A DNA stretch of 64,000 nt from Corallococcus soli (lineage in GTDB: Bacteria; Myxococcota; Myxococcia; Myxococcales; Myxococcaceae), in contig NZ_JAAIYO010000020.1 of NCBI RefSeq assembly GCF_014930455.1, forward strand, positions 23,654-87,653. The letters run 5' to 3'. The notes below the pieces were generated by a model. The model was not told the DNA's origin, ran no database searches, and worked only from the letters and a program-made list of their open reading frames with translations. Of this stretch, positions 1 to 9,577 are shown in pieces (position 1 is the first letter of the stretch; every line of letters begins with the position of its first letter). A program made the translations under genes and the position numbers.

Positions 1-2
1 TG

Positions 3-1028
3 TGGCTCCAGGTGCCCTTCCGGCACGAGGGCCTGGACGCCCTCTTCCGCATGCGCCACACGCCGGGCAGCCCCGGGCAGGTGGCGGAGATGCTGGGCGT
101 GCCGACCTCCGCGGCGGACGCGTTCGCGGACCTCTTCACGGACGCCGCCCCGCGCAAGCCGGAGCCGTACACGGGCCCCGGCGTGCGCGTGCGCTACTTC
201 GGCCACGCGTGCGTGCTGATGGAGACGCGCGAGGTGTCCGTCCTCACCGACCCCGTCATCAGCTACGAGTTCCCCACCGAGCACGCGCGCTTCACCCACG
301 CGGACCTGCCGGAGAAGATCGACTACGTCCTCATCACCCACGGCCACGCCGACCACCTGATGATGGAGACGCTCATCCAGCTGCGTCACCGCATCGGCAC
401 CATCGTCGTGCCGCGCTCCAACGCGTTCTCGCTGGCGGACCCGTCGCTGCGCCTGATGCTGGAGAAGACGGGCTTCCGCAACGTCGTTGAAATCGACGAC
501 CTGCAGGAGATCCGCATCCCCGGTGGGTCGCTGATGGGCATCCCCTTCATCGGCGAGCACAGCGACCTGTCCGTGCAGGCGAAGACGGCGCACCTGGTGC
601 GCCTGGGTGGCCGCGCGATGCTGATGGCCGCGGACTCCAACGCGCTGGAGCCCCGGATGTACGAGCACCTCCAGGAGCTGGTGGGCCCGCTGGACGCGCT
701 CTACCTGGGCATGGAGTGCGAGGGCGGCCCGATGAGCTGGATGTACGGCCCGCTGCTCAGCAACCCCCTGCCGCGCAAGATGGACCAGTCGCGCCGGCTC
801 AACGGCTCCGACTCCGCGCGCGCCACGGAGATCCTCAACCACCTGAAGCCGCGCGAGTCCTTCGTCTACGCCATGGGCCAGGAGCCCTGGCTGCGCCACG
901 TCATGGTGCTCCAGTACGACGAGACGGCGCCGCAGATGATCGAATCGAACAAGTTCCTGGAGGTCTGCCGGGGCCGCAACATCCCCGCCGAGCGCCCGTA
1001 CCTGCGCATGGAGCGGATCCTCGAATAG
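3..1028 (+). CDS. MBL-fold metallo-hydrolase, 5' end outside window
   Basis: The frame is open to the left edge (Trp-Leu-Gln precede the first GTG at 12), so the true start is probably outside the window. The metal-binding signature HGHADH lies about 115 residues in, preceded by a YFGHACV strand typical of UlaG-like metallo-beta-lactamase folds. A second half carries SNALEP and GMECEGG segments. Such proteins hydrolyse esters or amides or bind metal; the substrate here is unknown. It is convergent with the sedolisin gene and lies just outside the TOMM biosynthetic genes, so a role in the cluster is possible but unproven. Confidence 0.8.
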   Translation, partial: WLQVPFRHEGLDALFRMRHTPGSPGQVAEMLGVPTSAADAFADLFTDAAPRKPEPYTGPGVRVRYFGHACVLMETREVSVLTDPVISYEFPTEHARFTHADLPEKIDYVLITHGHADHLMMETLIQLRHRIGTIVVPRSNAFSLADPSLRLMLEKTGFRNVVEIDDLQEIRIPGGSLMGIPFIGEHSDLSVQAKTAHLVRLGGRAMLMAADSNALEPRMYEHLQELVGPLDALYLGMECEGGPMSWMYGPLLSNPLPRKMDQSRRLNGSDSARATEILNHLKPRESFVYAMGQEPWLRHVMVLQYDETAPQMIESNKFLEVCRGRNIPAERPYLRMERILE

Positions 1029-1068
1029 CCACGGGGAAGGACGCGGCCGCCCCACGGCGCCGCGTCCG

Positions 1069-2739
1069 TCAGGCCTCGCGGGCCTGGAGCTTGCGCAGGC
1101 CCGCGAGCAGGCCCTCACCGTCCGGTGAGCCCAGGCCGGTGCAGGCGTTCCAAACCTGCCGCTCGCTGGCGAAGAACGCGCCGTTGCCGCCCCGGGTGAT
1201 GGGGCGGACGACGGGCTCGCCCGCGCGGACCAGCGCATACAGCCGGGGGTTGAGGAAGCCCACGCGCTCGCCCAGGGCCTCGTTGAGGCGGGTGATGAGC
1301 GCGGCCCACATGGGCGCCGCGGCGCTGGTGCCCGCGGCCACGCCCCGCTGGCCCTTGAAGACGATTTGATAGCCGGTGTGCAGGTCGCCGTTGGCCGCGA
1401 CGTCGGGAACGCCCCGCCCGGGCGTGCGCGTCGTGCGCTGGAACACGCCGTCCTTCCAGGCCGTCGTCACCTGCACGGGCACGGGCATGCCCTCCTGGTA
1501 CGGGGGCAGCGCGTTCATCATGCTGACGCCGCCGCTGCTCGCGCCCGCCGACACCGTCGGGCCGAAGGAGCCCATGGTCATGGCCTCGCCCAGGCGGTTC
1601 CACACCGACTCCGCGACGATGCGGTCGCCTTCGGCTTCCAGCGTCGTGCCGCCGCAGCCCAGCACCAGCGCGCTCGCGGCCGGGTAGCTGGGCGCCGCCA
1701 GCGTGATGGCCCCCGTGGGCGAGCCGCCCTCCACGGGCACCTGCGAGCCCAGGTCTCCGGAGGCCGCGCACACCGTGATGCCCAGGAGCGCCGCCTCCTT
1801 GAAGAGCCGCTCGAAGGCGGCCTCCTCGTCCTGCTGGATGAGGGTGCCTTCGTAGAAGGACCAGCTGGTGGTCAGCACCGACGGCCGGTTCGTCCGGTCG
1901 CTGATCGCCATGGCGAAGACGCGGTGGTAGTCGCTCAGCGAGTAGTCCTTGGAGCCCGCGTTGTAGACGACGACGCGCGCCTGCGGGCACACGGCGGACA
2001 CCAGTTCCACGTCCATCGTGACCTCCGCGTTGGAGGAGACGCTGAGGCCCGGCTTGTTGGGGCCCACGTTCACCGGCGGCTCGCGCTCCACGCCCATCCA
2101 GGACAGGTACGCCTCCAGGTCCTCCGGCTTGTAGCCGCCCGTCAGCTCGATGATGCCCACGCACTGCCCCGCCCCCTGCGTGGAGGGGTAGCGGTAGAGG
2201 CTCGCCACCTGCCCGGCCGGATACGAGCGCAGCCCGAGCTGCTTCGCCGACTCCGCGGGCACGGGCAGCGACGCCGAGCTGTGGGTGACGCGCGGGCGGG
2301 TGTCCAGGCCGAGCACCCCCTCCACGACGTCGCGCAGGGCGCGCGGCAGCGTGACGGGCTTGCTGTGGAAGAGGAAGGACCGCTTGCCCTGGGTGAAGCG
2401 CTTGAGGCCCACGCCGAAGGCCTTGCGGATCGCCGCGGCCGGGCCTTCCAGCCGCACGAGCCCCCGGTCGCGCTGCACGGAGAGGATGCGCAGGCGGTGC
2501 GCCTTCGCGAAGCGCTCCACCGCCGACAGGTCCTTCTTCGCCGTGCCGTACTTCGCCTCGAAGGCCTCGTGGGTGAGCGGAGGGCGCGGGGGCGCCGCGC
2601 ACAGCTCCTCCACCGTGGGCAGGGGCACGCCGGGGCGCAGCACCAGGGTGACCTCCACGCGGCCAGGCAGGCGCGCGGGGCGGACGGGAACGGGGAAGGA
2701 AGACACGCGCTCGCGCTGCGCCGGGGGGATGCGGGCCAT
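1069..2739 (-). CDS. S53 family serine-carboxyl peptidase (sedolisin/kumamolisin type)
   Basis: A 556-residue pro-enzyme. Residues 20-150 resemble the activation prodomain. The catalytic set is visible: Glu239 and Asp243 in AEVTMDVE, oxyanion Asp329 in ASGD, and nucleophile Ser472 in GTSAAAP. A Ca-site motif PDVAANGD lies at about 445-452. No clear signal peptide is seen, which is common in bacterial sedolisins. ATG at 2739 was chosen because the upstream open frame runs back through the divergent cyclodehydratase. The two genes share a promoter region of about 90 bases (2740-2832). Its position makes it a candidate for removing the TOMM leader, but general extracellular proteolysis is equally likely. 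Confidence 0.9.
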   Translation of the reverse strand: MARIPPAQRERVSSFPVPVRPARLPGRVEVTLVLRPGVPLPTVEELCAAPPRPPLTHEAFEAKYGTAKKDLSAVERFAKAHRLRILSVQRDRGLVRLEGPAAAIRKAFGVGLKRFTQGKRSFLFHSKPVTLPRALRDVVEGVLGLDTRPRVTHSSASLPVPAESAKQLGLRSYPAGQVASLYRYPSTQGAGQCVGIIELTGGYKPEDLEAYLSWMGVEREPPVNVGPNKPGLSVSSNAEVTMDVELVSAVCPQARVVVYNAGSKDYSLSDYHRVFAMAISDRTNRPSVLTTSWSFYEGTLIQQDEEAAFERLFKEAALLGITVCAASGDLGSQVPVEGGSPTGAITLAAPSYPAASALVLGCGGTTLEAEGDRIVAESVWNRLGEAMTMGSFGPTVSAGASSGGVSMMNALPPYQEGMPVPVQVTTAWKDGVFQRTTRTPGRGVPDVAANGDLHTGYQIVFKGQRGVAAGTSAAAPMWAALITRLNEALGERVGFLNPRLYALVRAGEPVVRPITRGGNGAFFASERQVWNACTGLGSPDGEGLLAGLRKLQAREA

Positions 2740-2832
2740 GCGCGGCTTTCTAGCACGCGGGCCCGCGCGGCCCCCGCACGTCCCGGGTCGTATCCACCGA
2801 CTCGCGCGACAGGTAGGCTCGGGCTCCCGCTC

Positions 2833-5016
2833 ATGAACCGAGTCCTCCGCATCAAGCCCCACCTGCGCGCCGAGGTGCTCGATGCGCGGCGCGTCTTCCT
2901 CGTCGGTGAGCGCGCCCAGTTCCTGCTGGAGGGAGAGCCGCACGCGCGCGTCGTCCCGCTGCTGGATGGCGAGCGCACCGTGGCCCAGGTCATCGCCCAG
3001 GTGGAGGGACAGCTGTCCGCGCCGGAGGTGCTCTACGTGCTGTCGCTCCTGGAGGAGCGCGGGCACGTGGAGGAGGCGGCGGACGTGTTCGACGCGGAGG
3101 TCGCCGGCTTCTGGGAGGCGTTGGGCATCGACGCGGCGTTCGCGGCCGGGCGGCTGCTGGACACGCCCGTCGCAGTGCGCGCCGTCGCGGGCGAGGACGC
3201 CGAGCGGCTGGTGGACGCGCTCGGGGACACCGGCCTGGACGTGCGCGAGGACGCGGAGCGCCACGTCCTGCTGGTGGATGACTACCTGTCACCGGAGGCG
3301 CTCGGGCTCGCGCGCGCGGCCCGCGCTGCCGGTGCGGCGTTCCTGCCGGTGAAGGTCGCGGGCACCGCCTGTCACGCGGGCCCCGTCTTCGCCCCCGGGG
3401 ACGGCGCGTGCTGGACGTGCCTCACGGCGCGGCTTCGGGCCAACCGCCCCATCGAGCAGTACCTCGCGCGGCGGGGAGGACGGACGCGGCCGTCGCGGAC
3501 GGCCCTGCCCACGACGGTGCAGGCGGGCCTGTCCTTCGCGGCGACGCTCGTGGCGCGCTGGGTGGTGGAGGCGGGCGCGGACGCGGCGCGGCACACGCGG
3601 CTGTGGACGCTCGACTTCGCCACCTGGAAGCTGGACTCGCACGCGGTGACGCGGCGTCCGCAGTGCCCGGACTGCGGGGACCCGGGCTGGATGGAGGCGC
3701 GGGCCCGTCAGCCGCTGGAGCTCGTCTCGCGCCCCAAGCGCTTCACCGACGACGGCGGCCACCGCGTCCTCACGCCCGAGGAGACGTGGGAGCGCCACCG
3801 CCACCTCGTGAGCCCGGTGACGGGCGTGGTGAGCGACCTGCGCCCGGTGCCGGGGGACGCGCCGCTGGGCCACATCCAGTCCGCCATCTTCCGCGTGTGT
3901 CCGTGGACGGACGCGCCGGCCTCCGACGACTTCCACCGCGTGGCCAGCGGCAAGGGCCGCACCGAGGTCCAGGCCCGCGCGGGCGCCCTGGGCGAGGCGC
4001 TGGAGCGCTACAGCGCCGTGTTCCAGGGCGACGAGCCCCGCGTCCACGCCACCGCGTCCTCACTGGGCCCCCAGGCCGTGCCGCCCGCCGTGCTCCAGCA
4101 CTTCAGCGCCACGCAGCTCGCGAACCGGCCTGACGGCGCCGCGCACCGCGACGCGCGCCTGGCGGTGCCCCGGCCCTACGCGGATGAGCCCATGGACTGG
4201 AGCCCCGCGTGGTCGCTCACGCACGGCGCGCGGCGCTACGTGCCCACGTCATTCGCGTACCTCTTCGCGCCCACGCCCGAGGGCGGGCCCTTCTGTCACT
4301 TCAACTCCAACGGGAACGCGGCCGGCAACTGCGTGGAGGAGGCCATCCTCCAGGGGTTCCTGGAGCTGGTGGAGCGCGATGCGGTGGCGCTCTGGTGGTA
4401 CAACCGCCTGCGCCGTCCCCGGGTGGCGCTGGCCAGCTTCGACGAGCCGTGGTTCACGTCCGTGGAGGCTCACTACCGGACGCTGGGCCTGCGGCTGTGG
4501 GTGATCGATCTCACGCACGACCTGGGCATCCCGGTGTTCGCCGCGCTGGTGGGGTCGTCCACGCACGGGCGTGTCTGGGCCGGGTGCGGCTGCCACTTCG
4601 ACGCGAAGCTCGCCGTGCAGCGCGCGCTCACGGAGGTGGCCCAGTGCTACGACCCGAAGGACACGTCCGCGTCCCCCTGGGACCTGGGCGCGCACGCGGA
4701 CCCCACCTGGCTGCATCCCGACGAAGCGGCCCCGGCGCGCGTCCGCTCCGACTTCCCGCGCGTGTGGCATGACGACCTGCGCGAGGATGTCATCGAGTGC
4801 GTCGCGCGCGCCTCACGCGCGGGGCTGGAGGTGCTGGTGGTGGACCAGGGGCGCCCGGACGTGGGCATGTCCGCGGTGAAGGTCATCGTCCCGGGCCTGC
4901 GACACTTCTGGCCCCGCCTGGGCCCTGGCCGGTTGTATGACGTCCCGGTGCGGATGGGCTGGCTGTCCGCGCCGCTGAACGAAGCGCAGCTCAACCCCGT
5001 CCCCTTCTATTTCTGA
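2833..5016 (+). CDS. TOMM fused cyclodehydratase (E1-like/ocin-ThiF-like part plus YcaO domain)
   Basis: A 727-residue fusion of the two halves of the azoline-forming synthetase. Residues 1-80 look like a leader-binding winged-helix region. Residues 110-290 form the degenerate E1-like part with two zinc-type CxxC pairs (Cys193/196 and Cys278/281). From about 345 the YcaO domain follows, with GEALERYSA and EEAILQGFLELVERDA segments of the ATP site. It ends in the Pro-rich NPVPFYF tail characteristic of azoline-forming YcaO enzymes. Known function of the family: ATP-dependent cyclodehydration of Cys/Ser/Thr in a precursor peptide. It is the first gene of a plus-strand run with the radical SAM, amidohydrolase and dehydrogenase genes. 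The ATG at 2833 sits just after a pyrimidine-rich stretch, without a strong ribosome site. Confidence 0.92.
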   Translation: MNRVLRIKPHLRAEVLDARRVFLVGERAQFLLEGEPHARVVPLLDGERTVAQVIAQVEGQLSAPEVLYVLSLLEERGHVEEAADVFDAEVAGFWEALGIDAAFAAGRLLDTPVAVRAVAGEDAERLVDALGDTGLDVREDAERHVLLVDDYLSPEALGLARAARAAGAAFLPVKVAGTACHAGPVFAPGDGACWTCLTARLRANRPIEQYLARRGGRTRPSRTALPTTVQAGLSFAATLVARWVVEAGADAARHTRLWTLDFATWKLDSHAVTRRPQCPDCGDPGWMEARARQPLELVSRPKRFTDDGGHRVLTPEETWERHRHLVSPVTGVVSDLRPVPGDAPLGHIQSAIFRVCPWTDAPASDDFHRVASGKGRTEVQARAGALGEALERYSAVFQGDEPRVHATASSLGPQAVPPAVLQHFSATQLANRPDGAAHRDARLAVPRPYADEPMDWSPAWSLTHGARRYVPTSFAYLFAPTPEGGPFCHFNSNGNAAGNCVEEAILQGFLELVERDAVALWWYNRLRRPRVALASFDEPWFTSVEAHYRTLGLRLWVIDLTHDLGIPVFAALVGSSTHGRVWAGCGCHFDAKLAVQRALTEVAQCYDPKDTSASPWDLGAHADPTWLHPDEAAPARVRSDFPRVWHDDLREDVIECVARASRAGLEVLVVDQGRPDVGMSAVKVIVPGLRHFWPRLGPGRLYDVPVRMGWLSAPLNEAQLNPVPFYF

Positions 5017-5028
5017 GCGCTCCCCCGC

Positions 5029-6978
5029 GTGTCGCCCTCCCCTCCCAAGCCCCGCATCCTGCTGATCCAATGCGGCCCGGACCGACGCCACGTCGACCGG
5101 GAGACGGAGGACTTCTGCCCTGAGCGCGGGCTCGTGAAGCGCGCGACGATGACGCCGCTGGCCTGCGCGACGCTCGCGGCGCTCACGCCGGACACCTTCC
5201 GCGTGGACATCTGGGACGAGGAGCTGCACGGGCAGCTGCGCGTGGACTCGGAGCTGCCGGACTACGACATCGTCGGCGTGTCGGTGATGTACTCCGCCCT
5301 CACCTACCAGGCGCGCTTCCTGGGGGGCCTCTTCCGCGACCGGGGCGCCACCGTCGTCGCCGGAGGCCCCGCCATCTCCGCCGCGCCGGAGGACTACCGG
5401 GGCTTCTTCGACGCCCTCTTCGTCAACGAGGCCGAGCGCACCTGGCCGCGCTTCCTCGCGGACTACCTCCAGGGTGAGTACGCCCCCGAGTACCGGCAGA
5501 TCGAGAAGCCCGCCCTGAGCGAGAGCCCCCCGCCGCGCTGGGACGGCATCGCGGCGGACCTCCCGCGCTACGCCTGGGGCTCCGTGCAGACGACGCGCGG
5601 CTGCCCGTTCGACTGCTCGTTCTGCGACGTCATCTACCTGTACGGCCGCAAGCAGCGGCACAAGCCGGTGGCGCAGGTGCTGGAGGAGGTGCGGGGCCAC
5701 GCGGCGCTCGGCGCGGAGGGCGTGTTCTTCGCGGACGACGAGTTCATTGGCGACGCGGCCTACGCGAAGGAGGTGCTCGCGGGGCTGGTGCCCCTCAACC
5801 GCGCCCTGCCCCGCCCGCTGCGCTTCTTCACCCAGGTGACGATGAACCTGAGCCGCGACGCCCAGCTGCTGGAGGGCATGGCGGACGCGAACTTCTACAC
5901 CGTCGTGCTCGGCATCGAGTCCTTCGATCCCGCCGCCCTCAAGGAAGCGCAGAAGCACCAGAACGTGCGCGCGGACCTCATCGGGGACCTGCTGAAGATT
6001 CAAGCGCACGGCATCGGGCCCCGGGGCAGCTTCATCGTCGGGTTCGACCACGACACGCCCGCCGTGTTCGACTCGCTGCACGCCAACATCCAGCGCGCGC
6101 ACCTGCCGTGGGTGGTGGTGGCGCCCCTCCAGGCACCGCGAGGCACCAAGCTGTGGACCCGGTTGCGCGCGGAGGGCCGGCTGGCCACGCCCCGCAAGGC
6201 GCACTCCCGCGACCGCGGCGCCATCGTGCTCAACGTGATGCCCCTGGGCATGACGCGGCCCCAGCTGCTCGAAGGGTTCCGCGACCTGGTGGAGCGGCTG
6301 TCCACCTGGGACGCCGCCTGCGAGCGCATCCGGGGCTTCGTCGCCGGCATCCAGCGCCCGCCGCGCGTGGTGGAGCCGGACTGGCCGGAGGCCGTCACCG
6401 ACCGCTTCCTGCACGAAGCCACCGGCGCCTGGGCCCTGACGCCCTACGAGCGCACCGCGCTGGGCGACACCCTCCAGGAGGTCCGCCGCACCGCGCCCGC
6501 GATGCTGCCGCGCACGGTGTTCTTCCTCGCGCGCAACCAGAACGAGCGCCGCCGGCACGAGCGGCTCTTCACCGACTTCGACGCCGTGCTGGACGCGGAG
6601 CGCAAGGGCGACCTCATCCCGGACACCCAGCCCGTCTACGTGCCGGCCACCTTCGCCACGGCGATGCGGGACGTGTTCCCGGACCTGTACGTGCGCCTGA
6701 GCCGCGACCTGCCGGACCGCCGCGACGTGCCCGAGGCCTCGCGCGAGGTGCTGGTGGACTTCGTCTCCCGCTGGGGCGAGGGCTTCCACGCCCTCCAGCC
6801 GCAGCACCACGAGTTCCTGCGCGAGCTGTGCGACGCGGCGGTGGCGGCGCGCGGCGGACACGCCGGGGCGCTGGAGGCGGACGAGGAGCAGGCCCTGCGC
6901 ACCCAGGCGCGCCGCACCGGCCTGCTGGAAGCGCTGCTCAAGGACGTGCGCGACGAGCTGGCGAGCTGGGGACGGTGA
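5029..6978 (+). CDS. B12-binding-type radical SAM protein of the TOMM cluster
   Basis: 649 residues. The N-terminal 150 form a Rossmann-like region (VVAGGP, VGVSVMYSA) as in cobalamin-binding radical SAM enzymes. The cluster-binding motif CPFDCSFC supplies Cys192, Cys196 and Cys199. A long C-terminal region follows, as in the DUF4070-type subgroup. It starts with GTG at 5029, 12 bases after the cyclodehydratase stop, so the two are almost certainly co-transcribed. Known reactions of the superfamily include C-methylation and ring rearrangement; which one applies here cannot be read from sequence. An inferred role is post-translational tailoring of the TOMM peptide beyond azole formation. Confidence 0.88.
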   Translation: MSPSPPKPRILLIQCGPDRRHVDRETEDFCPERGLVKRATMTPLACATLAALTPDTFRVDIWDEELHGQLRVDSELPDYDIVGVSVMYSALTYQARFLGGLFRDRGATVVAGGPAISAAPEDYRGFFDALFVNEAERTWPRFLADYLQGEYAPEYRQIEKPALSESPPPRWDGIAADLPRYAWGSVQTTRGCPFDCSFCDVIYLYGRKQRHKPVAQVLEEVRGHAALGAEGVFFADDEFIGDAAYAKEVLAGLVPLNRALPRPLRFFTQVTMNLSRDAQLLEGMADANFYTVVLGIESFDPAALKEAQKHQNVRADLIGDLLKIQAHGIGPRGSFIVGFDHDTPAVFDSLHANIQRAHLPWVVVAPLQAPRGTKLWTRLRAEGRLATPRKAHSRDRGAIVLNVMPLGMTRPQLLEGFRDLVERLSTWDAACERIRGFVAGIQRPPRVVEPDWPEAVTDRFLHEATGAWALTPYERTALGDTLQEVRRTAPAMLPRTVFFLARNQNERRRHERLFTDFDAVLDAERKGDLIPDTQPVYVPATFATAMRDVFPDLYVRLSRDLPDRRDVPEASREVLVDFVSRWGEGFHALQPQHHEFLRELCDAAVAARGGHAGALEADEEQALRTQARRTGLLEALLKDVRDELASWGR

Positions 6979-6981
6979 GCG

Positions 6982-8139
6982 ATGCGTGACGGCCTCCCCA
7001 TCTTCGACGCGGACCGCCACGTCCTGGAGCCACTCGGCCTCTGGGCGGATCACCTGGAGCCCGCGCTGCGCAAGCACGCGCCCCGCCCCGGGCGCCTCCC
7101 GGACGAACCCCTCCAGGAGCGCCTGGAGCGGCTGGGCCCCCAGGGCCTGCTGCCCGTGCAGCCCCTGCCGGAGGTGGACGGCAAGCCGCTGTGGAACCAC
7201 ATGCCGGAGCGGGCGTGGGTGGCGTTCTCCGCGCGCTCCTACCAGCAGCTGGGCCGCAATGAACTCCTGGCGCGGCCGGACGTGTACCTGGCGGAGATGG
7301 ACCGCTCGGGCGTGGACCGGGCGGCGCTCTTCCCCACCTACGCGCTGCTGCTGGAGGGCTTCTCGCCGCTGAAGCCGCGCGTGGCCACCGCCTACGCGTC
7401 CGTCTACAACACCTGGCTGCACGGCTTCTGCGCGCTGGACCCGGAGCGCCTGCGCGGCGTGGGGCTCATCAGCCGGCACGAACCGGAGGCCATGGTGGCG
7501 GAGGTGCGCCGCGTGGCGGGCTTCGGCTGGCGCGCGGTGATGGTGCGGCCCAACCCCATTGGCGGAAGGCTCCTGTCGGACGCGGCCTATGAGCCCTTCT
7601 GGGCCGAGTGCGAGGCCCGCTCCATGGCGGTGGTGCTGCACGGCAGCGGCCACGTCTACGTGCCGTCCGCGGGCGCGGACCGCTTCGACACGCGCTTCGC
7701 CAACCACGCCTGCGCCCACCCGATGGAGCTGATGATGGGGCTGCTCGCGCTGCTCCAGGGCGGCGTGCTGGAGCGCCACCCGGGCCTGCGCATCGGCGCG
7801 ATGGAGGCCGGCTGCGGCTGGCTGCCCTACTGGTCCTGGCGCCTGGATGAGGAGTACCGCGCCGTAGGTGCCGAGGTCTCCGCCACCCTCCGACAAGCTC
7901 CATCCGCCTACCTGCGCCGCCATTGCTACGTGTCGGTGGAGCCGGACGAACCCTACCTGCCCGACATGATGCGACACCTGCCGGAGGAGCGCCTGCTGTT
8001 CGGCAGCGACTTCCCCCATCTGGACCACGGAGAGGACGTGTTGGGTTCCCTGCTGTCCTTGCGTGACCGGATACCCGAAAGTCGTCTACGAAAGGTTCTC
8101 TGGGAAAACCCGACTCGGTTCTACGGTGCGGAACCGTGA
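6982..8139 (+). CDS. Amidohydrolase_2 family metal-dependent hydrolase/decarboxylase
   Basis: 385 residues of TIM-barrel amidohydrolase type. Supporting motifs are the N-terminal IFDADRHVLEP strand (Asp-x-His variant of the metal site), VLHGSGH in the middle and FGSDFPHLD near the C-terminus. Members of this family hydrolyse amides or decarboxylate aromatic acids. It begins 3 bases after the radical SAM stop. Tight coupling implies a tailoring or side-chain processing step on the RiPP. The substrate is unknown. Confidence 0.85.
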   Translation: MRDGLPIFDADRHVLEPLGLWADHLEPALRKHAPRPGRLPDEPLQERLERLGPQGLLPVQPLPEVDGKPLWNHMPERAWVAFSARSYQQLGRNELLARPDVYLAEMDRSGVDRAALFPTYALLLEGFSPLKPRVATAYASVYNTWLHGFCALDPERLRGVGLISRHEPEAMVAEVRRVAGFGWRAVMVRPNPIGGRLLSDAAYEPFWAECEARSMAVVLHGSGHVYVPSAGADRFDTRFANHACAHPMELMMGLLALLQGGVLERHPGLRIGAMEAGCGWLPYWSWRLDEEYRAVGAEVSATLRQAPSAYLRRHCYVSVEPDEPYLPDMMRHLPEERLLFGSDFPHLDHGEDVLGSLLSLRDRIPESRLRKVLWENPTRFYGAEP

Positions 8140-8149
8140 GGCCGCTCGC

Positions 8150-9544
8150 ATGAGATTGTCGCTCGCCGAAGGCGTGGCGCTGCGTTGTCCCGAAGCGGAG
8201 GACGCGCGCGTGGAAGGTCAGGGCCGCTCGCTGCGGCTGGGCCTGCTGGCCCCGGGTGTGCGCGCCGTCTTCGAGTCGCTCGCGGACGGAGGCATCCAGG
8301 AGACGGAGGTGCCGGCCGCGGCGGGCACGGACGCTTCGCTCGCGTGGTACTGGCTGGACCTGGCCGGGGATGGCGGCCTGCTGTCGTGGACGGTGGAGGA
8401 GCGCGGCAACCTGCTCATGACGCTGACGCCGGCCTCCGCGTCGTTCCTGCGCCGGCGCGCGACGTTCGACGCGCTGGTGCCCCTGCAGCTGTCCCGCTTC
8501 GCGCACACGCGCATGGCGGCGGGGCACGCGGTGCTGGACTGCCCCACCGTGCACGCCACCGCGGTGCTGCATGACCGGCGCGTGGTGTCGCTGCTGTTCG
8601 ACATGGCCCGCCCCACGCTGCTGGCGCGGCTCAACCAGTTCAACACCGGCATCGAATCCGTGACGCTCCGGGAGCTGGTGCGCCTGCTGGCGGAGACGGG
8701 CATCCTGGTGCCGGAGGGGCTGGACGTGCCGGCGTCGGAGGCGACGCTCACCGCCCTGCGCCAGTGGGAGCCGCATGATCTGCTCTTCCACCTGCGCTCG
8801 CGGGGCTGGGGCCACCAGACGCGCGCGGGCGCCACCTACCGCTTCCGGGGCGAGCTGCCCAACCCGCCCGCGCTCAAGCCGTCCGTCGCGCAGGAGACGG
8901 TGGCGCTGTACCGCCCGGACATGGAGGCGCTGCGCACCGGGGACGCGTCCTTCACCGAGGTGCTGGAGAACCGGCGCAGCCTCCGGGGCCGGGGCACCAC
9001 CCCGCTCACCGTGAAGCAGCTGGGGGAGCTGCTGTACCGCGCCGCGCGCGTGCGCGACGTGAGGAGCACGCTCGACGGCGACGTCACCGACCGGCCCTAC
9101 CCAGGCGCGGGCGCGGCGTACGCGCTGGAGCTGTACCCGCTCGTCGGGGAGTGCCAGGGCCTGCCCCCGGGCGTGTACCACTACGATCCGCTGGGCCACC
9201 AACTGGAGAAGCTGAGCGGCCCCACGCAGGAGTTCCAGGCGCTGCTGGACGAGGCCCGCTCTCCGGTGGAGCCCTTCGAGCGGCCGGAGGTGCTGATGGT
9301 GGTGGCGGCGCGCGTGCCCCGGCTCGCGTGGAAGTACGAGACGCTGGCGTACTCGCTGGTGTTGCAGGACACCGGAGCGCTGGTGCAGACGCTCTACCTG
9401 GTGTCCACCGCGCTGGCCTTGCGGCCCTACGCACTGGGGCGCAGCGACCCGGACCTCTTCCAGCGCGTGGCTGGGGTGGACGGCTTCGCGGAGGCGTCCG
9501 TGGGCGCCTTCGCGGTGTCCGGTGGCTCGACGCCCGTCCCCTGA
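8150..9544 (+). CDS. SagB-type TOMM dehydrogenase (nitroreductase fold)
   Basis: 464 residues. The N-terminal 260 match the extra region found in long SagB proteins. The C-terminal 200 carry the FMN nitroreductase signatures NRRSLRG, a YPGAGAAYALELY strand, PPGVYHYDP and a DTGALVQ helix. The family uses FMN to oxidise azolines to aromatic thiazoles and oxazoles. ATG at 8150 lies 10 bases after the amidohydrolase stop and was preferred to the longer open frame, which overlaps that gene. Its 3' end faces the precursor gene only 33 bases away. Confidence 0.9.
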   Translation: MRLSLAEGVALRCPEAEDARVEGQGRSLRLGLLAPGVRAVFESLADGGIQETEVPAAAGTDASLAWYWLDLAGDGGLLSWTVEERGNLLMTLTPASASFLRRRATFDALVPLQLSRFAHTRMAAGHAVLDCPTVHATAVLHDRRVVSLLFDMARPTLLARLNQFNTGIESVTLRELVRLLAETGILVPEGLDVPASEATLTALRQWEPHDLLFHLRSRGWGHQTRAGATYRFRGELPNPPALKPSVAQETVALYRPDMEALRTGDASFTEVLENRRSLRGRGTTPLTVKQLGELLYRAARVRDVRSTLDGDVTDRPYPGAGAAYALELYPLVGECQGLPPGVYHYDPLGHQLEKLSGPTQEFQALLDEARSPVEPFERPEVLMVVAARVPRLAWKYETLAYSLVLQDTGALVQTLYLVSTALALRPYALGRSDPDLFQRVAGVDGFAEASVGAFAVSGGSTPVP

Positions 9545-9577
9545 GCCAGCCCAGGGGACGCGGGCGTCACGCCGGGC

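Noticed and set aside
9545..9577. Bidirectional terminator between the dehydrogenase and precursor genes
   Set aside because: Short pairings such as CCCCTG/CAGGGG and TGAGCC/GGCTCA exist but are weak, overlap coding ends and have no T-runs.
1..9577. A second TOMM precursor gene
   Set aside because: Some related clusters have two precursors. I checked both strands of the intergenic gaps and found no other short ORF with a nitrile-hydratase-like leader or Cys-rich end.
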